From Gordonia paraffinivorans NBRC 108238 (lineage in GTDB: Bacteria > Actinomycetota > Actinomycetes > Mycobacteriales > Mycobacteriaceae): a stretch of DNA of 44,286 nt. The position numbers and the translations under genes were made by a program. The notes below the pieces were generated by a model. It worked only from the letters and a program-made list of their open reading frames with translations. It was not told where the DNA came from and made no database searches. Positions 30,144 through 40,400 of this stretch are shown piece after piece. Position 1 is the stretch's first letter. Each line of letters opens with the position of its first letter. The DNA lies in assembly GCF_000344155.1 (NCBI RefSeq), contig NZ_BAOQ01000040.1, forward strand, positions 1 to 44,286. The letters run 5' to 3'.

Positions 30144-31226
30144 ATGATTCTCCGCCGTATCGCCCGCCCGCTCCTCGCCTCCGCGTTCATCGCGCAAGGC
30201 GTCGAGACGATCCGCAGCCCCAAACCGATCGCGCAGTCCGCGGAGCCGGTCGTCGACCGGGCTCGCACCGCGTTGCCGCCCGAGGTGGCGGAGAAGATCC
30301 CGGAGGACACCGAGACCCTGGTGAAGATCAACGCCGCCGCCCAGATCGGCGGCGGCATCCTGCTCGCCACCGGCAAATTGCCGCGACTGGCGTCGGTGGT
30401 GCTGGCCGGCACCCTGGTCCCGACGACCGCAGCGGGCACCGATTTCTGGAACGAGGCCGATCCGGTCCGCAAGCAGGCCCAGCGCGACGCGTTCGTCAAG
30501 AACGTCGGCCTGCTCGGCGGAGTCCTGCTCGCCGCGGTGGACACCGAGGGCAAGCCGTCGCTGGCATGGCGTGGCCGGCAGAAGGCGCAGGCCGTCGCCG
30601 CGGCACTGCCGATCGGCACCGCCGCCGGCCACTCGGCGTGGGACTCGCTGCGCGAACGCACCCATGAGGGTGCCGAGCTGGTCGGCGAGCGGTCCGTCGA
30701 GGCCGGCGAGCTGCTGAGCAAGGGTGCGCATCTGCTCTCGGAGCGTTCGGCGGAGGCGGCCGAGCGGTTCCGCGAGCACGCCCCGGAGATCGCCGAGGCA
30801 GCGCAGAAGCGTTCGCAGGAGGTCGCCGAGCGCGCCGCGGAGACCGCCGAGCTCCTACGCGAGCGTGCTCCCGAACTCGCCGACGCGGCACTCGAGCGTT
30901 CGACCGAGATCGCCGAGACCGCCCGCAAGCGCGCACCGATCCTCGCTCGCAAGGCGCGCAAGCGCGCACCCGAGATCGCCGACGCCGCCCGCGAGCTCGC
31001 CGATATCGCCCGCGACCGTTCCGCGGAACTCGCCGAGGTCGCCCGCAAGCGTGCCCCCGAACTGGCCGACGTCGCCCGCGATCGTTCGGCGGAGCTCGCC
31101 GAGAACGCGCGTCAGCGCTCGGCCGAACTCGCCGAGACCGCGCGTCAGCTCGCGGCCGCCGCCGAGGAGTCCGCGGCTCACACCGCCGACGAGGGACGCA
31201 AGCGCTGGCGCAAGGCCCGCGCCTGA
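30144..31226 (+). CDS. DoxX-family membrane protein with 11-residue amphipathic repeat tail
   Basis: Residues 1-~160 are a DoxX-family domain (MILRRIARPLLASAFIAQGVETI, ILLATGKLPRLASVVLAGTLVP, NVGLLGGVLLAAVDTEGKPSLAWR), an integral membrane domain linked in mycobacteria to redox/thiol defence. After a linker, residues 201-335 consist of eleven 11-residue units of the form R-S/A-x-E-L/I-A-E/D-x-A-R-x, with two 7-residue insertions, ending in a basic tail (KRWRKARA). The 11/7 pattern is typical of continuous amphipathic helices that lie on membranes or lipid droplets. The ATG at 30144 has GAAGG upstream. The role of the tail is not known. Confidence 0.82.
   Translation: MILRRIARPLLASAFIAQGVETIRSPKPIAQSAEPVVDRARTALPPEVAEKIPEDTETLVKINAAAQIGGGILLATGKLPRLASVVLAGTLVPTTAAGTDFWNEADPVRKQAQRDAFVKNVGLLGGVLLAAVDTEGKPSLAWRGRQKAQAVAAALPIGTAAGHSAWDSLRERTHEGAELVGERSVEAGELLSKGAHLLSERSAEAAERFREHAPEIAEAAQKRSQEVAERAAETAELLRERAPELADAALERSTEIAETARKRAPILARKARKRAPEIADAARELADIARDRSAELAEVARKRAPELADVARDRSAELAENARQRSAELAETARQLAAAAEESAAHTADEGRKRWRKARA
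30744..31148 (+). repeat. Coding 33-base repeat array (11-mer peptide repeats)
   Basis: The region codes for eleven 11-residue units: RSAEAAERFRE, HAPEIAEAAQK, RSQEVAERAAE, then after TAELLRE, RAPELADAALE, RSTEIAETARK, RAPILARKARK, RAPEIADAARE, and after LADIARD, RSAELAEVARK, RAPELADVARD, RSAELAENARQ, RSAELAETARQ. The last four are the most alike, so recent unit duplication is likely there. Confidence 0.85.
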
Positions 31227-31271
31227 TCAGCGCGGCCCGTCACACCGCTCGGTCCGAGAACGACGCTGAGT

Positions 31272-31973
31272 ATGAACCAGAACAGACCGGACGCGGCGCA
31301 CCCACCGGAGGACTACCCGTGGGTGCCCGCGTCCGTTCTGCTGCAGCCGCTCGGGTCCGTGGCCCCGCCGCCGAACTCGCGGCTGGTCGTGGCCGTCGGC
31401 TCGAATGCCGCCCCGAGCGTTCTCCGGCGTAAGCTGGACCATCTCGGTGACGCGGTGGAACCCGCCCTCTGCAGGGTGCGGGTCGCCAACATCACAGTGG
31501 GCCATTCCGCCCACGTCGCGGCTCGCGGATACATCCCCGCAGCACCTGTTCACGCAGGTCAGGGCGTGTTGACGACCGTCGGTGCATGGCTGAAGCCGTC
31601 GCAGACCGAGGCTCTGGACCGCACCGAACCCAACTACGATCGACGGACAGTGAACACGCACGACCATCCCCTCCAGCTCGCAGACCGCCTGCCGGGCGTC
31701 CCCACTCCGGACGAGTTCGACCTCTACGTCTCACGTCATGGAGTCCTGGCCGACCCAGACGGCGGGGCCGCGCTGCCCTTCGGCGATCAGCCGACCGTGC
31801 TGGCGTGGCTCGCACGCCGATTGGGAGTGACCAAACTCGACGGTCCGCCCGCCGACGTCTGTGCGCGGCTGGCGACCGGCGACCTCGGTGCCCGGGTGAC
31901 CGGTCTCATGCGCGCCGCGGGGTTGTCGCAGCCGGCCTGGCCGTCCCTCGCCGCGGACGGAGGCGCCCGATGA
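31272..31973 (+). CDS. Gamma-glutamylcyclotransferase-like (GGCT-fold) protein
   Basis: A 233-aa protein of uncertain function. Its core resembles the GGCT fold: RLVVAVGSNAAPSVLRRKL (residues ~37-55) corresponds to the YGSN loop of gamma-glutamylcyclotransferases, and AWLKPSQTEALDRTEPNYDRR (~105-125) to the segment with the conserved acidic residue. Substrate unknown; enzymatic activity is inference. The stop codon overlaps the start of the helD-like gene as ATGA, so the two are coupled. No clear ribosome-binding site precedes the ATG at 31272. Confidence 0.6.
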   Translation: MNQNRPDAAHPPEDYPWVPASVLLQPLGSVAPPPNSRLVVAVGSNAAPSVLRRKLDHLGDAVEPALCRVRVANITVGHSAHVAARGYIPAAPVHAGQGVLTTVGAWLKPSQTEALDRTEPNYDRRTVNTHDHPLQLADRLPGVPTPDEFDLYVSRHGVLADPDGGAALPFGDQPTVLAWLARRLGVTKLDGPPADVCARLATGDLGARVTGLMRAAGLSQPAWPSLAADGGAR

Positions 31974-34324
31974 CCGCGCTCTCCCCGGACACCGACCCCA
32001 GGCTCGCCGAGGAACAGCACCACCTCGACCGGGTCTACGGTCGCCTCGACCGCATGCGCCAGACCACGAGGCGTCGGCTCTCCGCAACGCTCAGCGAACG
32101 CGGCGGGACCCCGCAGGCCCTGTCCGAGCGCGAGTCGTACGAGCGGATGTACATCGAGGACCTCGCGAAGATCGATGCCGCCGAGCACAACCTGTATTTC
32201 GGCCGACTCGACCTCGAGGACGGCGAGATCCGCCGCATCGGCCGCATCGGCATCCTCGACGACGGACTCGGCGACGACGGATCGCTCGACGACTCGGCGA
32301 CCGACGCCACCCTGCTCCTCGACTGGCGCGCACCACTCGCACGGCCGTTCTACCTCGCGACCCCGGCGTCCCCCGAAGGTGTGTCGCGCCGTCGTCACAT
32401 CCGCACCCGAAACCGCAAGGTGCGCGGCGTCAGCGACGAATCGCTCATCGCCGGCGACGCCGTGCTCGACGACCTCGGCCACGGCGACGTCGTGAACGAG
32501 TCGGCACTCGTCGCGGCGCTCAACGCAGCCCGCACCGGCGAGATGACCGACATCGTCGAGACCATCCAGCGCGAGCAGGACCTGATCATCCGGTCCACCC
32601 ATCGCGGTGTGACGGTCATCCAGGGCGGGCCGGGCACCGGCAAGACCGCGGTCGCGCTGCACCGCGCCGCCTACCTGCTGTACACGCATCGCGAGATCCT
32701 CTCGCGCAGCGGCATTCTCATCATCGGCCCGAACGACGACTTCTTGAACTACATCGGACAGGTGCTGCCGTCGCTCGGCGAGTCGGGGGTGCTGCTCTCG
32801 ACGGTCGGCGACCTGTTCCCCGGCGTCCGTGCCCGCGCCGAGGACCCGCGCGCCGCGGCCGCGATCAAGGGCAGCCTGCGGATGGTCGACGTCATGAAGA
32901 AGGCCGTCCGCGCGAAGCAGGCGTTGCCGTCCAAGCCCGAGTCGATCGACTTCGACGGCTATCGCGTCGAAATCGACTCCGCGCTCATCAAGGCTGCGCG
33001 CGCGAAGGCGCGTGCCTCGCGCCGTCCGCACAACCAGGCCCAACCGGCGTTTCTGAAGGCCGGTTTCGCCGAACTGGCGGCGCGCCACGCGTCGGCCATC
33101 GGGTCCAGCCTGCTCGACGGTTCGCAGTTGCTCAGCCCGGGCGACATCGCCGACATCCGCGACGACATGAGCCGCGACCCCGAGATCCGGGCCGCCCTCC
33201 TGAAGTACTGGCCGACCCTGACCCCGCAGGACATGCTGCGGGAGTTCCTCTCGGATGCCAAGGCGATCCGCAAGGCGACCACCGGGTGGAGCGACGAGGA
33301 CCGCGCCGCGCTGTACCGCGAGCCGCGGACGTACTCCGGCGAGGGCGAGGACTTCTCCCCCGCGGACGTGCCGCTTCTCGACGAACTCGCGGAGCTCGTC
33401 GGCTACGGAACCGACGACGCCGAGCGTGCCGAACGCGCCCGCTGGCGCCGGCAACTCGCCGAGGCCCAGGATGCGCTCGACATTCTGACCGGTTCGGCGC
33501 CACAGGATCTCGAGGACGAACTCGATCCCGAGATCCTCATGGCCTACGACCTGATCGACGCCGAACAGCTCGCGGCCCGACAGACCGAGACGAAGCGCCT
33601 GACCACCGCGGAGCGGGCCTATGGCGACCGCAGCTGGACGTTCGGTCACGTGATCGTCGACGAGGCGCAGGAGCTCTCGCCGATGGCGTGGCGGATGGTG
33701 ATGCGCCGCATCCCGAATCGCTGGATGACCATCATCGGCGACACCGCCCAGACCTCCGACGAGGCGGGCACCCGGTCGTGGGGCGAGGTCCTGGAACCGT
33801 ACGTGGCCAAGCGGTGGCAGTTCAAAGAACTCACGGTCAACTACCGCACCCCCGCCGAGATCATGACCTATGCGGCCCGTGTCCTGGACGAGATCGGCAA
33901 CGGTGAGACGCCGCCGACGTCGTTGCGCAGCAACGGGATCGAACCGCTCGCCGTGTCGATCCGATCCGACGACACCTCCGAGATCGCCGAGGGGATCCTG
34001 CGCGCGGTCGATCTCGCCGAGCTGGAGGGCCTCACCGCGGTCGTGGTACCGGACTCGCTTCTGGAGACGGTGACCTCGGCGCTCGACCCCGCATCCTTCG
34101 AGGCGAAGGACGTCGAGGTGCCGAAGGTCTACACCGTGCGGTCCTGCAAGGGCCTCGAGTTCGACACGACCATCGTCGTCGAACCCGCCGAGATCGTGGC
34201 CCAGTCGCCACGTGGTCTCAGCGACCTGTACGTCGCCCTCACCCGCGCCACCCAGCGTCTCCTCGTCGTCCACGCGGAGGAACTCCCCGAGTCGCTGTCC
34301 GGCATGCCTGCCGTCGCAGGCTGA
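31970..34324 (+). CDS. HelD/HelR-type RNA polymerase-recycling ATPase
   Basis: UvrD-like superfamily 1 ATPase of the HelD family, which pries RNA polymerase off DNA; actinobacterial HelR members also release rifampicin. The 784-aa product has an N-terminal helical/coiled-coil arm (about 1-80), the family block LLLDWRAPLARPFYLAT, Walker A GGPGTGKT (219-226, Lys225), Walker B IVDEAQEL (Asp564-Glu565), motif III-like IIGDTAQTSDEAGTRSW, motif IV LTVNYRTPAEI and the C-terminal VALTRATQRLLVVH. Start at the ATG overlapping the GGCT-like stop codon. No rifampicin-associated element was found upstream, so a drug-resistance role is not implied by the promoter. Confidence 0.92.
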   Translation: MTALSPDTDPRLAEEQHHLDRVYGRLDRMRQTTRRRLSATLSERGGTPQALSERESYERMYIEDLAKIDAAEHNLYFGRLDLEDGEIRRIGRIGILDDGLGDDGSLDDSATDATLLLDWRAPLARPFYLATPASPEGVSRRRHIRTRNRKVRGVSDESLIAGDAVLDDLGHGDVVNESALVAALNAARTGEMTDIVETIQREQDLIIRSTHRGVTVIQGGPGTGKTAVALHRAAYLLYTHREILSRSGILIIGPNDDFLNYIGQVLPSLGESGVLLSTVGDLFPGVRARAEDPRAAAAIKGSLRMVDVMKKAVRAKQALPSKPESIDFDGYRVEIDSALIKAARAKARASRRPHNQAQPAFLKAGFAELAARHASAIGSSLLDGSQLLSPGDIADIRDDMSRDPEIRAALLKYWPTLTPQDMLREFLSDAKAIRKATTGWSDEDRAALYREPRTYSGEGEDFSPADVPLLDELAELVGYGTDDAERAERARWRRQLAEAQDALDILTGSAPQDLEDELDPEILMAYDLIDAEQLAARQTETKRLTTAERAYGDRSWTFGHVIVDEAQELSPMAWRMVMRRIPNRWMTIIGDTAQTSDEAGTRSWGEVLEPYVAKRWQFKELTVNYRTPAEIMTYAARVLDEIGNGETPPTSLRSNGIEPLAVSIRSDDTSEIAEGILRAVDLAELEGLTAVVVPDSLLETVTSALDPASFEAKDVEVPKVYTVRSCKGLEFDTTIVVEPAEIVAQSPRGLSDLYVALTRATQRLLVVHAEELPESLSGMPAVAG

Positions 34325-34325
34325 G

Positions 34326-34339
34326 CGGCCCGGGGGCCG
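34326..34339. terminator. Small GC hairpin after helD-like gene
   Basis: CGGCC-CGGG-GGCCG, directly after the stop codon, in the 100-base gap between convergent helD-like and NRPS genes. No T-run; weak candidate. Nothing else was recognised in the gap. Confidence 0.25.
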
Positions 34340-34424
34340 GACGCACCGCACGACGCTGCGACGACCCAACCGGGCTTTCGAGACCATGGAAGCGACCGCT
34401 GCGTCGGGTCCCCGAGATCCCGAC

Positions 34425-37400
34425 TCAGCGTTCGCGAGGACCGTCCGCCTCACGGAGTGCCGCATCGATCCGCGGACCGATCAGGTCGAGCGCCTCGCTG
34501 CCGACGATGCCGAGGTGGTCGGTGTCGAGGTCGATGCGCGTGATCTCGCCTCCCACAAAGGGTTCCCAGCGAGCCGCGATCGACTCCGCGACCTGGTCGT
34601 CGTGTTCGCCGGTCGCGACGACGAGCGTCATGTCGCCGGCGTGGTGACGCGGCCGGTGGGCGATGATCCGCTCCGCGGAGCTGCCCATCCGCTGCAACAT
34701 CCGGTCGAAGGAGTCCGCGTCGAGCAGTCCGAGGCCGATGACCCGATCCCGGATCGCGGCGGCGAGGGCCTCCGGCGACGCGGACTGCGGATCGGTCGGG
34801 TCCACGAGTTCGTCGACGTCGATGACCTGCCGCCATCCGCCGAGAAGGCCGGCTGCCGCTCGCCGGGCATCGATTCCGTCGGGCAGACCCTCGGCGGACA
34901 CCCCGTCGGCGAGATGCTCGTCGGCTCCCGCCTCGTCGGCCGGGTAACTGTCCAGCAGTCCGAGGAATCCGACCTCGGCGCCGTGCTCGCGCAGCGCGAC
35001 GGCCATCTCCTGCGCGATCAGTCCGCCGATCGACCAGCCGAGCAGGTGATACGGACCGTCGGGCACGACGCGCCGGATCTCGTCGACGTAGCGCGCCGCG
35101 AGGTCGCGGATCGCCGCATCCGGCAGCTCGCCGGCGACCACGTACGGGTCCTGGAGTCCGTAGACCGGCCGGTCGTCGAGATACGGGGTGAACGCGCCAA
35201 ACAGCCAGGCGAGGCCGTCCGCCGGATGGACGCAGAACACCGGGGGCCGCGCCCCCTCGGCGCGAAGCGGCACGACGACGCCCGTCGGCGCCGGCTCCTC
35301 GACGCCGGGGTCGTGGTGCGCCGCGAGCCGGGCGCCGAGGTCCCGCGGGGTCGGCCCGGCGAAGACCCACGCGACCTCGACCGGGATGCCGGTGCGTCGT
35401 CGCAGCTCCGCGACGAGCCGGACGGCAGACAGCGAGGTGCCGCCGAGGTCGAAGAAGCCCTGGGTGGAATCGGTGAAGGGCTTGCCGGTGACCTCCGACA
35501 TGCACTCGGCGACCATCTCCTCCCACGGCCCGTCGGGCGCGGCCGGCGCCCCCGGCAGCCGCGCAGGCGAGGTGTCGGCGATCCTGCGGGCGATCCAGGC
35601 GTGGTCCGGCCGGCCGGCAGAATCCACGGGCAGTTCGCCGACGACGGTGACGGTGGTCGGAATCTCGTGCGGTGCGAGGAATTCGACGAGCTCCCGACGC
35701 AGCGTCGCCGCGCGGTTGCCGTCGTCGGTCGTGTCGGGAGCGGCCACGACCACCCACGCGTGGACCTCGTCGCCATCCTTCCCCGAGACCGCGACCACGG
35801 CGCAGGACTGGACGACGTCGAGTTCGGCCAGCACGGACTCGACCCGGTCCAGGTCCACCCGCAGACCGCCGATCCTGGTCTGCCGGTCGAGGCGACCCAG
35901 GATCTCGATCCGGGGAGCGGAGGCGCCGTCGATCCACCGGGCGAGCAGACGCTCGCCGGAGACACCTCGAGCGGCCGAGCGCAGCTCGCCGGGCACGCGC
36001 GGCGGCAGGACCCGTCCCCACTCGTCGACGACGATCGCTTCGGTCGCAGACCGCAGGCGTTGTGCCACTGCGCTCGGCACGAGTTCGACGTCACCGACCG
36101 TCGGGTCCGACCCGGCGGTGATCGCGTCGAGCATCACGAAGAAGACCTGCCGGATCGTCTCGACCGTCTCGAGGTCGAACAGCGCTGCCGCGTAGTCGAT
36201 CTCGCCGACGATGGACAGCCCGTCGGCGGTGTGCCGCTCGGCGAGGCCGAGACTCAGATCGACCTTCGCGGGCGGCGCGCCCGCGTCGACGGGCACGATC
36301 CGCAGCCCGTCGAGATCCCAGGCCGAGTCCTCGTCGCCGACGGGAGCCGCTGCCGAATCCCCTGCCGACAGGTAGTTCATCATGACCTGGACCAGCGGCG
36401 GGTGCGCCGTCGAACGCACCGGCGCGAGGTGTTCGACCAACATCTCGAACGGGATGTCCGCGTGGGCGAAGGCCTCGAGGTCGATGGCGCGTACCCGATC
36501 GAGCAGGTCGCCGATGGTGTCGTCGTCGCGCACGGGGGTCCGCAGCACGACGGTATTGACGAACATGCCGATCATGCGCCGGGTCGCCGCCTGTCCGCGG
36601 CCGGAGACCGCGGCGCCGATGTTCACGTCGCCGATTCGGGTGAGGCGTGCGAGGGTCGCCGCGAATGCGGCGTGACAGACCATGAATGCGGTCATCCCGT
36701 GGGCACGCGCCGTGGCGAACACGGCGTCGCTGAGCTCCGCCCCGAAGTCGATCGTCAGCCGCCCGCCGCGATGGTCGGTCACGGGAGGCCGCGGCCGGTC
36801 GACGGGCAGGTCGATCGCCGCGGGGATCCCGCGAAGGGTCTGCGACCAGTACTCGAACTGCGATGCCATCGGCGACGACTCGTCCTCGATGTCGCCCAGG
36901 ACCTCGCGCGACCAGAGCGTGTGATCGATGTAGCCGATCTCCAGCGGTTCCGCGCTCTCCGCCGCTCCTGCGCCCCCGGTCTCCCCGGCCGACCCCGACG
37001 CGGTCGCATGGCGGTGATACCCGGCGAGGAGCTCCTCGGTGAGGATCTCCAGGGACGCCGCGTCGCCGGCGATGTGGTGGATCACCACGACGACGCGATA
37101 CCCGCCCTCGATCGGGGCGACCGCAACCCGGACCGGCAGCTCACGTGCGACGTCGAAGCCCCTGCCGCACAGCATCATCGCGGTTCCGATGTCGTCGGTC
37201 TCCTGCCAGGCCAACTGCTCCGCGGCATCGTCGGCATCGAGGACGGACTGTTCGGGGAGCCCGTCGTCACCCAGCGGGTACACGGTGCGCAGCGGCTCGT
37301 GCCGACTCATCACGTCGACGAGGGCCGCGCGCAGCGCACTCGTGTCGAGGTCGCCGAGGACGTCGAAGGCGGCGGGCATGTTGTAGACGGGCGAGGTGAC

Positions 37401-40400
37401 GTCGAACTGGTTGATGAACCAGATGCGTTGCTGCGCATACGACAGCGGGATCCGCGACGGACGGCGCCGGGCACGCAGCGGCTGGGCGCCGAGCCGTCGC
37501 CTCGTGAGCGTGGCGGCGAGTTCACGCACGCTCGGGGTGCGGAACAGATCGCGGATGTCGATGTCGACGCCGAGCCGGTCGGCGATCGCGGCGACGACGC
37601 GCATGGCGAGGAGCGAGTGACCGCCGAGCTCGAAGAACGGCACGGTCACCGAGACCTCGTCGACGCCGAGGACCTCGGCGAAGATCCCGGCCACGGCCCG
37701 CTCGATCCCGTCGGCGGGACGCACGATCTCGCCTGCTGCGATCTCGGGGGCCGGCAACGCCCGACGATCCAGCTTGCCCGTCGCCGTCAGCGGGACATCG
37801 TCGAGCACCACCCACTGTGTGGGCCGCATGTACTGCGGCAGGGTCGCCGCGACCCGGGCCCGTACGGCGTCGAGGTCGACGTCTCCCGCGAGATAGCCGA
37901 CGAGCACACCGGTCGATGCGCCGCCGTGGACCGCTACGGCGGCGTGGGTGATGCCGTCGATTCCGGTCAAGATCGACTCGATCTCACCGAGTTCGATCCG
38001 CTGGCCGCGCAGTTTCACCTGGAAGTCCGCACGCCCGAGGTAGTCGAGTTCGCCGGCTGCGTTCCACCGCACCAGATCACCGGTGCGGTACAGACGCGTG
38101 CCGTTACCGGTCGGGTCGGCGACGAACCGCTCGGCCGTCAGATCCGGCCGCGACGCATAGCCCCGCGCCAACTGCGGCCCACCGACGTAGAGTTCGCCGA
38201 CCACCCCGACCGGGACCGGTCGCAACCGATCGTCGAGGACCAGCGTGATCGAGTTGGCGACCGGCGCGCCGATCGGCACCGTCGCGTCGTCGGGCCGGAG
38301 CGTATGCGCGGTGACCTCGACCGCGGCCTCGGTGGGCCCGTAGAGGTTGTCCAGGACCGCGTTCACCGCGAGTGCGGCCATCGCATGCGCGGTCGCGGCG
38401 GGCAGTGCCTCGCCGGATGAATGCACCCGCCGGAGCGAGGCGAGAGCCTCCCGACGCCGCGGATCGTCGCCGACGTACTCGACGAAAGCCACCATCATCG
38501 ACGGCACGAAGTGGACCGAGGTGACCTTCTGCCGGGCGATCTCGTCGAGGACGTATGCCGGGTCGACGTGACGCCCGTCCTCGGCGATGACCAGTCGCGC
38601 CCCGACGAGCAGCGGCGCGAACAGCTCGGGCACCGACACGTCGAACGTGACCGGCGTCTTCAGCAGCACCGCATCGTCCGCGGACAGCGGTTCCCGGTCC
38701 TGCATCCACGCCAGCCGGTTGAGCACCGCCCGACGACTCATGGTGACGCCCTTGGGGGTTCCGGTCGATCCGGAGGTGAACAGGGTGTACAGCCCGGTGT
38801 CCGGGTGGACGGGCCGGAACCACAGGTCGGCGTCGGCCGCGCCCGGCTCGGTCGCGTCGACGGTCAGCACGGCGGACGCGACGCCGTCGAGCACCGCCGG
38901 CTGCGGGTCGGCCGTGAGGATCACCGAGATCGCCGCGGTGTCGATCATGGCCAACAGCCGCTCGGGCGGGGTGGACGGGTCGATGCTGACGTAACCCCCG
39001 CCGGCGGCGACCACGGCGTGGACGGCGAGGACCAGCTCGACCGACCGCGGGATACACACGCCCACAGCCGTTTCCCGACCGACACCGGCATCGGCCAGGC
39101 GACGCGCGAGCTGCGACACGCGGCCGGCGAATTCGGCGTAGGACAGGGTCCGCTCCCCCGCGACGAGCGCGACTGCGTTCGGTTTCGTGCGGGCCTGAAC
39201 GTAGACGGTCTCGGTGATCGACGACCACGGCACGTCGAGTTCCGGTCCGGTGGTCAATGTTTCGATCCGGGCCCGCTCGGCATCGTCGGCGAGATCGATC
39301 GCCCCGACCTCGCGTTCGGCAGGGTCGGCGAGTTGCTCGAGGACGCGTATCAGGCGGGCGAGGGTCGTGCGGACGGTGGACTCGTCGAACAGGTCGGTGG
39401 CGTAGACGATCTCGATCGGCCATGCCCGGCCCTCGTCGACGATGATCGCGACGGTCATGTCGAGTTGGGTTGTCCCGGTCGACACGGACACCGGTTCGAT
39501 CTGCAGCCCGCCGAGCGACTGCGCCTGCCCGACCTGGTCATCGCTCGTCCCGTGCAGGACCGAGAGCATGACCTGGCTCAACGGGGCGAACGCCTCGGAG
39601 CGGACGGGTGCGAGCCGTTCGACGAGGTAGTCGAACGGCACGTCCGGACGGGCGAGGGCGTTGACGTCGTCGCTCCGGATGCGGTCGAGGAACTCGCCGG
39701 CCGGAAGCGCCGGATCGACCTCGCTGCGCAACACCAGGGTGTTGACGAACATGCCGACCAGGTCGTCGAGGTGCGCTTGCCCGCGGCCTGCCACCGGCGT
39801 GCTGATGGCGATGTCACGGGTCGCCGACAACCGGGCGAGCAGAAGTGCGAGCGCAGCATGCAGGAGCATGAAATCGGTGACGCCACGCTCGCGGCAGACG
39901 TCCGCGAGACGCCGGGTCAGCTCAGCCGGGATCTCGCCCCGCACCCGCGCCCCGCGTTGGGAGGCGACCGCGGGCCGAGGGCGGTCGGTCGGCAGAGCCA
40001 GCACGTCGGGCAGGCCCGACAACCGGTTCACCCAGTAATGCACCTGCCGGCCCAGGACCGAATCCGGGGCGTCGACGTCGCCCAGTGTCCGACGCTGCCA
40101 CAGGGCGTGATCGGCGAACTGCACCGGCAGTTCGGAGAGCTCGGGGACACGCCCGGTGGTGCGGGCCAGGTAGGCCCCCCACAGATCGGTCATCAGCGGG
40201 CGCATCGATTCGCCGTCCGCGGCGATGTGATGGACCAGGACAACCAGCACGTGGTAGCCCGGCCCGGAAACCAGGCGGACACGCAGCGGGATCTCCGCGG
40301 TGAGATCGAATCCGGTCGTGCCCAGCAATTCGCCCAGGTCCTCCTCGGCGATCTCGTCGATCGGCGCGGCAACCGTGACATCGTCCCACCGCAGCGACTC

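Noticed and set aside
31180..31272. Rifampicin-associated element in front of the GGCT-like/helD-like genes
   Set aside because: No palindrome of the GGGGCTTGC type is present in the upstream sequence.
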